64,000 nucleotides of DNA, taken from assembly GCA_016933045.1 (NCBI GenBank), contig JAFGBR010000081.1, positions 39,074 to 103,073 on the forward strand, written 5' to 3'. The position numbers and the translations under genes were made by a program. The notes below the pieces were generated by a model. It made no database searches. It was given only the letters and a program-made list of their open reading frames with translations, and had not been told where the DNA came from. Position 1 is the stretch's first letter, and each line of letters opens with the position of its first letter. Source of the DNA: Marinilabiliaceae bacterium. Lineage in GTDB: Bacteria; Bacteroidota; Bacteroidia; Bacteroidales; Marinilabiliaceae. Below are positions 10,448-17,952 of this stretch, one piece after another.

Positions 10448-13033
10448 ATGAAAAAAACACTTTTAACAATTGGACTAATATTGAGTTTTTTCCCAATAAA
10501 TCTAATTGCAAATGAACCCGATTCGGCATACATCATAGCTTATAGCAAGCAAGTTGGACGTGAGCGTGGCGGATTACAATTCGCATGGAGTTTAGATAAA
10601 AAAAACTGGCATACAATTGGCGATAACCACAAATTTATGTACAGTGATTTCGGGAGTTGGGGTGGACAAAAAAAAATGTTCGACCCATACCTTTTTCTCG
10701 ATAATAATGGTAAATGGCATTGTGTATGGCATTTAAATAAAAATATTCCACAATTTGCACATGCAGCTTCTGACAATCTCTCTTTTTGGTGGCGTCAGTC
10801 ATATCCTTATGTAATGGAAAGTGGCAGTTGTTTAATGCCCGAAATATCTTACGAAAAGGCGAATGATAAATACCTAATCACCTGGTTTAATGATAAATCG
10901 GATGTACCACAATATCTTAAAGTTTATACATCCGATTTTAAAACATTTTCAAAAACTGAAATATGTTCTGAAAATGAAAGAATAAACAATAGGGAAAAAG
11001 TAATTATTAATGGAATAGAGCAAAAAGGAGTAATTCAATTTGTATCTTGGAAATTAATCAATGGTTTAATTAAAGAAATGCAACTTGCAGAATACAAAAA
11101 AACTCTTCATAATCAGAGAATGGAAGATGATCCAATACGTTTTTCTGACTTAAAAACAATTGATGTCGCTATTAAAGTAGATTCACTTAATTCAAAATCA
11201 ATCAGTAATTTATTAATTGGTATATTCTTCGAAGATATTAATTATGCAGCCGATGGAGGTCTTTATGCAGAGCTGATTCAAAACCGCGATTTTGAATACA
11301 GTAATAACGACCGTAAAGAGTGGAATAATCTATCTTATTGGCAAATAATAGGTAACAATAACAATGTAACTATTCAAACCGAAAACCCTATACATAAAAA
11401 CAACCCAAATTATGCAGTTCTTAATATCGATTCTGTTGGAATGGGTATTATTAACGAAGGTTTTGACGGAATTGCTATTAATAAAGGTGAAAAATATGAC
11501 TTCTCTGTTTTTGTAAAATCATTTGACGGAAAAAAAAATAATTTACAAATACTTTTAGTTGATGTTAATAACAATATTGTTGGAAATTCTTCAATTAAAA
11601 TTACAAATAACAGCTGGAAAAAACTTACAACACAAATAATTGCAAAAGAAACAATATCAAATGCTAAACTAAAAATTATACCTCAAAACAGAGGAATTGT
11701 TGGATTAGACATGATATCTCTATTCCCTGTTAATACCTTTAAAAACCGTAAAAACGGACTTAGGGCTGATTTAGCTCAATGCATAGCCGATATTAATCCC
11801 AAATTTGTTCGTTTCCCAGGTGGATGCGTTGCGCACGGTAACGGACTTGAAAATATGTACCGATGGAAAAATACTGTTGGATCTCTCGAATCAAGAGTGC
11901 CCCAACGTAATATATGGCGATATCATCAATCGGCCGGACTGGGTTACTTCGAGTATTTTCAGTTTTGCGAAGATATCGGTGCTGAACCACTTCCTGTATT
12001 GGCAGCAGGCGTACCCTGTCAAAATTCAAGTATTGGAGGACATGGACAGCAAGGTGGGATACCAATGTGCGATATGGACAATTATATACAAGAGGTTTTA
12101 GACCTTATTGAATGGGCTAATGGAGACAAAAACAGTAAATGGGGAAAAATTAGAGCTGAAGCAGGGCATCCTAAACCATTTAATCTTAAATATATTGGTA
12201 TTGGAAATGAAGACTTGATTACAAATGTATTCGAAGATCGATTTACAATGATTTTTAATGCTGTTAGAGAAAAATATCCTGAAATAAAAGTGGTTGGAAC
12301 TGTTGGTCCGTTTTACGAAGGAACAGATTATGAAGAGGGCTGGAATATTGGAACCAAACTGGGTGTTGACATTTTAGATGAACATTACTATGTTCCTCCG
12401 GGATGGTTTATTTATAATCAAGATTATTACGACCGTTACGACCGCAATGAACCTAAAGTATATTTAGGTGAATATGCTTCTCATTTACCACAACGTCAAT
12501 TAAACATCGAAACCGCCCTTTCCGAAGCTCTTTATTTAACATCGGTTGAACGAAATGGCGACATTGTTGAAATGACCTCGTATGCTCCTTTATTGGCCAG
12601 AGAACGAAACACTCAATGGAATCCCGACTTGATATATTTTAACAATACTGAGGTTAAACCAACTGTCGATTACTATGTGCAATTACTTTATGGTCAAAAT
12701 TCTGGTGATCTGTATATTCCATCTTCTATAAAGCTTTCTAACAATCAGTTTGAAGTAAAAAACCGTTTTGCTTCATCTGTTGTAAAAAACAGTAAAACCA
12801 ATGAGTTGATTATTAAATTGGTGAATATGCTACCAGTTGAAATCAATACGACCATTGATCTTTCAGGTTATCAAGTTAAAAGCCAACAAGTACCTTGTAT
12901 TGTGTTATCAGGTGATCCTAAAGACAGACATGCAAAGCCAGAAACAACACAAACTGATATTGCAGAAAGGTTCGATTATAAAATGGTACCTTATTCGTTT
13001 TCTGTTATCAGGATTCCAATTGAAAAAGAGTAG
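10448..13033 (+). CDS. GH51 alpha-L-arabinofuranosidase with GH43-like N-terminus
   Basis: An 861-residue exported protein (signal peptide 1-21). Residues about 25-235 look like an incomplete GH43-type beta-propeller (SLDKKNWHTIGD, GSWGGQKKMFDPYLFLDNNGKWH). From 236 on it is a GH51 arabinofuranosidase: start of the barrel (SNLLIGIFFEDINYAADGG), an inserted CBM4/9-like beta-sandwich (about 285-425), then the barrel with IGIGNED (acid/base E588) and VYLGEYASH (nucleophile E675), and a C-terminal beta domain. It should release arabinose from arabinan or arabinoxylan side chains. The N-terminal part is too short for a full five-blade propeller, so it may bind rather than cut. Followed by a second arabinan enzyme. 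Confidence 0.87.
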   Translation: MKKTLLTIGLILSFFPINLIANEPDSAYIIAYSKQVGRERGGLQFAWSLDKKNWHTIGDNHKFMYSDFGSWGGQKKMFDPYLFLDNNGKWHCVWHLNKNIPQFAHAASDNLSFWWRQSYPYVMESGSCLMPEISYEKANDKYLITWFNDKSDVPQYLKVYTSDFKTFSKTEICSENERINNREKVIINGIEQKGVIQFVSWKLINGLIKEMQLAEYKKTLHNQRMEDDPIRFSDLKTIDVAIKVDSLNSKSISNLLIGIFFEDINYAADGGLYAELIQNRDFEYSNNDRKEWNNLSYWQIIGNNNNVTIQTENPIHKNNPNYAVLNIDSVGMGIINEGFDGIAINKGEKYDFSVFVKSFDGKKNNLQILLVDVNNNIVGNSSIKITNNSWKKLTTQIIAKETISNAKLKIIPQNRGIVGLDMISLFPVNTFKNRKNGLRADLAQCIADINPKFVRFPGGCVAHGNGLENMYRWKNTVGSLESRVPQRNIWRYHQSAGLGYFEYFQFCEDIGAEPLPVLAAGVPCQNSSIGGHGQQGGIPMCDMDNYIQEVLDLIEWANGDKNSKWGKIRAEAGHPKPFNLKYIGIGNEDLITNVFEDRFTMIFNAVREKYPEIKVVGTVGPFYEGTDYEEGWNIGTKLGVDILDEHYYVPPGWFIYNQDYYDRYDRNEPKVYLGEYASHLPQRQLNIETALSEALYLTSVERNGDIVEMTSYAPLLARERNTQWNPDLIYFNNTEVKPTVDYYVQLLYGQNSGDLYIPSSIKLSNNQFEVKNRFASSVVKNSKTNELIIKLVNMLPVEINTTIDLSGYQVKSQQVPCIVLSGDPKDRHAKPETTQTDIAERFDYKMVPYSFSVIRIPIEKE

Positions 13034-13057
13034 TGATTTATAGAGAATTAAAATATC

Positions 13058-13147
13058 AGTCATACAGCATTCCTGCGAAGGCAGGAATCTCTTTTAATCT
13101 TATGATTCCTTTATACAGGAGATTCCAGATCAAGTCAGGGATGATGC
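13058..13147. repeat. palindromic extragenic repeat (IPAKAGI type)
   Basis: The gap between the two arabinan genes holds ATTCCTGC/GCAGGAAT (13069-13076 and 13081-13088, loop GAAG) followed by a partly complementary GAGATTCC...GGATGATG arm to 13147. This is the layout of the dispersed repeats that read as IPAKAGI when translated. The open frame through it makes the downstream gene seem longer than it is. Confidence 0.6.
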
Positions 13148-13161
13148 AAGATGGTGTAACT

Positions 13162-13191
13162 GTTCGGGATATTAAATCCCGAACTTCTTTT
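13162..13191 (+). terminator. hairpin with T-rich tail after GH51 gene
   Basis: A perfect 9-bp stem GTTCGGGAT/ATCCCGAAC (13162-13170, 13176-13184, loop ATTAA) followed by TTCTTTT. It sits 28 bases before the next start, so it may terminate the GH51 transcript or attenuate the GH43 gene. Confidence 0.6.
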
Positions 13192-13218
13192 AAAGTAAAA
13201 ACAACAAACACAATAAAT

Positions 13219-15366
13219 ATGAAAAGAAATCTAATTTTTGCACTATTAGCGCTTATGATTATTAGTGCATGTAAAAATGAAAGACCGTCGGCTTATTTAT
13301 TTGCCTACTTTGTGGGTAACGGCCCAGGAGAGGAGTCTATACATTTTGCAGTAAGTACTGACGGTTTTAACTACAGAGCCTTAAACAACAACAAACCAGT
13401 TTTAGACAATAAGAAGATTTGTACTACCGGAGGTGTTCGCGATCCTCACATTTTAAGAGGTGCTGATGGAAAAATATTTTACATGGTTGCTACTGATCTA
13501 TATGTCCCTAAAATGGGATGGAGTAACTATGCCATGGTTTTGATGAAATCGACCGATTTAATAAACTGGACATCATCAGTGGTTAATATTCCAGAAGTTT
13601 TTCCTGATAAGTTTGGTGATGTTTACAGAGTATGGGCGCCTCAAACTATTTATGATGAAGCAACCGGCAAATACATGATTTATTTCTCGATGAAGCAGAA
13701 AAGCGATCCTGACAAAATCTATTATGCTTATGCAAATAAAGATTTTACAGGTCTTGAAGCTGCACCAAAACAACTTTATTTTCCTCCGGAATGGAGTAAT
13801 AACAAAGCTTGCATTGATGGCGATATAATATTTAAAGACAGTAAATACCACCTGTTTCATAAAGCTGAAGACGGCCAACCAGGCATTAAACTTGCTATAT
13901 CAGATAAGTTAACCGAAGGCTATGAATTGGTGAGCGCCGATCGTGTTGATTGTGAAAAGGATCCGGTTGAAGGTTCTGGAATTTTTAAATTAAACAACTC
14001 TGAGGATTACGTTCTTATGTATGATCTTTATACTAAAGGAGGTTACCAGTTTACAAAAAGCTCTAACTTAAAAAACTTTGAAGTGATCGATCAAGAAGTG
14101 TCGATGAATTTTCATCCACGCCACGGAACAATAATGCCAATAACTGAAACTGAGTTGAAAAGATTAATATCAGAGTGGGGTAGTTACGATGATCTGCTAA
14201 TTGGTTTTAAATCAGACCAGCTTAAAAAGCTAAACGTGTCTATTGATGCCGGAAAGAGAACCATTCATTTACCGGTTAAAAGAGGAGCCGAGCTAACATC
14301 TTTGGATCCCCAAATCATTACTTTCCCAGGTATTAATTTTTTACCCAAAGGACCACAGGATTTCTCAAAAAAACATGTAACTTACACATTTACAATCAAC
14401 AACAAACAACCAGTTGAATTTAAAGTTGAAATATCGGAAGACAATAACCCAGTTATTGAAGGTTATTATGCCGACCCCGATATTCTTTATTCCGAAAAAA
14501 CCGGAAAATATTATATCTACCCAACAAGTGACGGTTTTCATAACTGGGGTGGATATTATTTTAAAGTTTTCTCGTCCGATAACCTTGTTGACTGGAAAGA
14601 TGAAGGCATAATACTTGATTTGAAAAAGGAAGGTGATGTTACCTGGGCTGATAGAAATGCATGGGCTCCATGTATTGTTGAGAAAAAAATAAATGGTGAA
14701 TATAAATACTTTTATTATTATACTGCTGCTCAAAAAATTGGCGTTGCTGTAGCTGATAACCCAACCGGACCATTTATTGATAAGGGAGAACCATTAATTG
14801 CTGAAAGACCCGAAGGAGTGAAGCGTGGTCAGGTAATCGATCCCGATGTTTTTACCGATAAAAATACCAACAAGTCGTATTTATACTGGGGCAATGGATT
14901 TTGTATGGGGGCTGAACTTAGCGATGATATGATATCGATAAAAGAAGAAACTCAAACAGTTATTAATGTCGATAATACTTTCCGCGAAGGATCATATATG
15001 ATATACCGAAATGGTATTTATTACTTCATGTGGTCGCAAGATGATACCCGCAGTCCTAATTATTGTGTAAGATATGGAACTACAACATCTCCTTTAGGTA
15101 AACTAAATATTCCGGAAAATAATATTGTAATTTCCAAAAACGAAGAAGCCGGCATTTATGCAACAGGTCATAATTCGGTTTTGCAAATTCCCGGAAAAGA
15201 CGAATGGTACATTGTTTATCACCGCTTTACACGTCCCAAAGGTAAAAATATGGGACGATCGGCTGGTTTCCATCGCGAAATTTGTATTGATAAACTCGAG
15301 TTTGATACCGATGGAAATATAATTAAAACAATACCAACAATAAAAGGTATTGATCCAATAAAATAA
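13219..15366 (+). CDS. tandem GH43 arabinan-active lipoprotein
   Basis: A 715-residue lipoprotein (signal MKRNLIFALLALMIISAC, Cys18) with two GH43 five-blade propellers. First domain about 23-320: VRDPHI (D75), ACIDGD (D200/D202 region) and DPVEGSG (E251). A linker of Ig-like sequence follows (about 325-410). Second domain about 412-712: YYADPDI (D419), VIDPDVF (D541) and TFREGSY (E590). Both domains keep the three acidic residues, so both may be active, on arabinan or arabinoxylan. Start set at 13219 for the lipoprotein signal; the upstream in-frame stretch is repeat and terminator sequence. Confidence 0.88.
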   Translation: MKRNLIFALLALMIISACKNERPSAYLFAYFVGNGPGEESIHFAVSTDGFNYRALNNNKPVLDNKKICTTGGVRDPHILRGADGKIFYMVATDLYVPKMGWSNYAMVLMKSTDLINWTSSVVNIPEVFPDKFGDVYRVWAPQTIYDEATGKYMIYFSMKQKSDPDKIYYAYANKDFTGLEAAPKQLYFPPEWSNNKACIDGDIIFKDSKYHLFHKAEDGQPGIKLAISDKLTEGYELVSADRVDCEKDPVEGSGIFKLNNSEDYVLMYDLYTKGGYQFTKSSNLKNFEVIDQEVSMNFHPRHGTIMPITETELKRLISEWGSYDDLLIGFKSDQLKKLNVSIDAGKRTIHLPVKRGAELTSLDPQIITFPGINFLPKGPQDFSKKHVTYTFTINNKQPVEFKVEISEDNNPVIEGYYADPDILYSEKTGKYYIYPTSDGFHNWGGYYFKVFSSDNLVDWKDEGIILDLKKEGDVTWADRNAWAPCIVEKKINGEYKYFYYYTAAQKIGVAVADNPTGPFIDKGEPLIAERPEGVKRGQVIDPDVFTDKNTNKSYLYWGNGFCMGAELSDDMISIKEETQTVINVDNTFREGSYMIYRNGIYYFMWSQDDTRSPNYCVRYGTTTSPLGKLNIPENNIVISKNEEAGIYATGHNSVLQIPGKDEWYIVYHRFTRPKGKNMGRSAGFHREICIDKLEFDTDGNIIKTIPTIKGIDPIK

Positions 15367-15385
15367 AACCTAATTGCCTCTTTTC

Positions 15386-15418
15386 AACTCCAACGTTTTA
15401 TTGTTGGAGTTTTTTTTT
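15386..15418 (+). terminator. intrinsic terminator after GH43 gene
   Basis: Perfect 9-bp stem AACTCCAAC/GTTGGAGTT with 8-base loop followed by a run of T, 20 bases after the stop. Confidence 0.85.
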
Positions 15419-15509
15419 GCTTTAAAATAAAGTAAGTATTAAAAAAAAATGACTTGATAATGTATTGCTTAATCCTTAACTTCTCTACAAAACCAAATAT
15501 CTGTTTAAT

Positions 15510-16682
15510 ATGCCTCAAGCAAATGATATTGAATTAGAACCTAGAAAATTTGTAGCTCCTGAATATATTTTCGGTTTAAATGCACGTCATCTTGCGACTG
15601 GTTATTGTAAAAAGTTAGGTGCAAAAAAAGTAATGATAGTTACCGACATAGGTCTACAAAAAACCCCATGGTATATCGAACTCAAAAAATCATTAAATGA
15701 TAAGCAGATTAATCATATTGTATTCTCCAATGTATCTCCAAATCCCAGAGATGAAGAGGTAATGCTGGGAACTGATATGTATCAAAAAGAAAACTGCAAT
15801 ATGCTACTTGCTCTTGGAGGCGGTAGCGTTATCGATTGTGCAAAAGGCATTGGTATTGTGGCTACTAATAAAAATCCCATAAATAAATTTGAAGGTATTG
15901 ACAAAATTAAAGCTCCTATTCCACCTTTAATATGCATCCCAACAACAGCAGGAGCTTCTGCTGATGTATCGCAATTTGCAATAATTAATAATAATGCCAA
16001 TAGGTATAAAATGGCAATTATTAGTAAAGCACTGGTTCCAGATGTAGCATTAATCGATCCTGAAGTATTATTAACTATGGGGCAAATACTAACAGCTAAT
16101 ACAGGCATGGATGCTTTATGTCACGCTTTTGAAGCATTTGTATCTAATGCAGCTTCGGCATTTACCAATTTGTTTGCACTTGAAGCAATATCTCTTTTAT
16201 CTGAAAATTTAGTCAATAGTGTTTACAATTCAAACGATATGCAAATTAAAGGTAAAACAATGTTAGCAAGCCTTTATGCAGGATTAGCATTTTCGAATGC
16301 AAGTTTGGGTTGTACTCATTCGCTGGCACACAGTTTAGGTGGATATCTCGATTTACCTCATGGTGAATGTAATGCCATCTTACTACCACATGTTATTTCG
16401 TATAATTTCCCCTTTGCAGCCGATAAATACAAAATTATTGCTTCCAAAATGGGAATTAATTGTAATAAAAAATCATCACTAACAATTAAAAAACTGTTAG
16501 TTAATCGTTTAATTACAATGAAAAAAGATTTAAATATTACCAATACATTAAAAGACAAAGGAGTTAATTATGATATAATTGATACATTATCAAAAAAAGC
16601 AATTTTAGATCCATGTAATGCAACAAATCCCAGAACTCCGTCAGAAGATGATTTAAAAACTATTTACCTTGAAGCTTTATAA
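15510..16682 (+). CDS. iron-containing alcohol dehydrogenase, ErcA-like
   Basis: A 390-residue group III iron-dependent alcohol dehydrogenase. The NAD-binding segment is LALGGGSVIDCAKG (100-113), and all four usual metal ligands are present: D201, H205, H274 and H284. The N-terminus (RKFVAPEYIFGLNARHLA) and the histidine kinase gene starting five bases after the stop resemble the ercA-ercS' arrangement described in pseudomonads, where the dehydrogenase homologue takes part in regulation of alcohol oxidation. Enzyme activity and a regulatory role are both possible; the ligands do not suggest a dead enzyme. ErcA identity is an inference from similarity and context. Confidence 0.78.
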   Translation: MPQANDIELEPRKFVAPEYIFGLNARHLATGYCKKLGAKKVMIVTDIGLQKTPWYIELKKSLNDKQINHIVFSNVSPNPRDEEVMLGTDMYQKENCNMLLALGGGSVIDCAKGIGIVATNKNPINKFEGIDKIKAPIPPLICIPTTAGASADVSQFAIINNNANRYKMAIISKALVPDVALIDPEVLLTMGQILTANTGMDALCHAFEAFVSNAASAFTNLFALEAISLLSENLVNSVYNSNDMQIKGKTMLASLYAGLAFSNASLGCTHSLAHSLGGYLDLPHGECNAILLPHVISYNFPFAADKYKIIASKMGINCNKKSSLTIKKLLVNRLITMKKDLNITNTLKDKGVNYDIIDTLSKKAILDPCNATNPRTPSEDDLKTIYLEAL

Positions 16683-16687
16683 CAGCA

Positions 16688-17887
16688 ATGAAAAAAAGTT
16701 GGGAAGAAGACCGAAATAAAATAATTGGAATGGGCGATAACTCATTCAAAAAAAGTTACTATCCCGAACTTCAAAATAAAATAAAAGAGCTGGAAGCTGC
16801 TAATCAAAACCTAAATACAATTTTCAATTGCACTACCGATTGTTTTGTAATTCACGACATTGAAGGACAAATACTTATGTCGAATAAGCAATGCAAAAAA
16901 CTATTCGAAAACTGTACTCAACTTAATGAAACAAACAATATCCTGGAAATAATTAATAAAAGCATCAGTACATCAAATATTAATAATATATGGAACTATG
17001 TACTGCATGGAAATACTGAAATACTACAATTAGCATTTAAACAAAAAGGAAATAAGAATAAAATTTTCATTGAGTGTTCTCTAAGTAAAATAATCTGGTA
17101 TGATAAAACAGCTATACTCGAAGTAATGCGCGATATTACTAATCAGGTATATTACGAATTTGAACTTAAGCAGGCTAAAGAAAAAGCAGAAGAGAGTGAC
17201 AGGTTAAAAACAGCATTTTTAGCAAACCTGAGTCACGAAATAAGAACTCCCATGAACGGAATTTTAGGTTTTACCGACTTATTAAGCCATGTTGATGGTT
17301 TACAAGATGAAGCTAAAGCTTATATTACAATTATACAAAATAACAGTGAACGTTTACTTAACTTAATTGGGGAACTAATTGATATTTCAAAAATTGAATC
17401 GGGAGTAATGACATTAAACCTGGAACCGGTTAATCTTGCTGAATTACTAAATAAATTATATGTTATATTTAACAATCAGGCAATATCTAAAAAAATTGAT
17501 ATAGTATTATCTAACGAAATTGATTATTACAATTATTCAGTATTAATTGATAAAGTGAAAATTGAACAAATACTTACCAATCTTATTAATAATGCTTTAA
17601 AATTCACCTTCAAAGGACATATTAACATTGGATGTAAAACAAAAAACAATAAATTAATTTTTTGGGTAAAAGATACAGGTATTGGTATTTCAAAGGAATC
17701 TATAAAATTGGTTTTTAACAGATTCTACCAGGTAAAAAATTCAGTAACAGAACCCGGCGATGGGAGTGGTTTAGGTTTAGCTATTACTAAAGCTTTAGTA
17801 GAATTAATGAATGGTGAAATTTGGGTCGAATCAGAAATTGGCAAGGGTTCTGTTTTCTGGTTTAGTATTCCTCATATAACTGAATAA
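16688..17887 (+). CDS. soluble PAS-domain sensor histidine kinase
   Basis: A 399-residue histidine kinase without transmembrane segments, so it senses a cytoplasmic signal. Order: short coiled coil (about 25-43), PAS domain (about 43-152), second coiled coil, HisKA with phosphoacceptor H183 in NLSHEIRTPMNG, and HATPase_c with N box LTNLINNALKFT, G1 DTGIGI and G2 GDGSGLGLAI. There is no receiver domain and no response regulator gene beside it. Five bases separate it from the ErcA-like gene, so the two are cotranscribed and probably functionally linked. Confidence 0.9.
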   Translation: MKKSWEEDRNKIIGMGDNSFKKSYYPELQNKIKELEAANQNLNTIFNCTTDCFVIHDIEGQILMSNKQCKKLFENCTQLNETNNILEIINKSISTSNINNIWNYVLHGNTEILQLAFKQKGNKNKIFIECSLSKIIWYDKTAILEVMRDITNQVYYEFELKQAKEKAEESDRLKTAFLANLSHEIRTPMNGILGFTDLLSHVDGLQDEAKAYITIIQNNSERLLNLIGELIDISKIESGVMTLNLEPVNLAELLNKLYVIFNNQAISKKIDIVLSNEIDYYNYSVLIDKVKIEQILTNLINNALKFTFKGHINIGCKTKNNKLIFWVKDTGIGISKESIKLVFNRFYQVKNSVTEPGDGSGLGLAITKALVELMNGEIWVESEIGKGSVFWFSIPHITE

Positions 17888-17892
17888 CAATT

Positions 17893-17926
17893 TAAAGGGT
17901 GTCTCAATATTTTAAGACACCCTTTA
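17893..17926. terminator. bidirectional terminator between convergent genes
   Basis: Stem AAAGGGTGTCT/AGACACCCTTT (17894-17904, 17915-17925) between the kinase stop and the convergent T9SS protein gene. Confidence 0.8.
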
Positions 17927-17952
17927 ATACTGTTGTTATTGATAATAACTAG

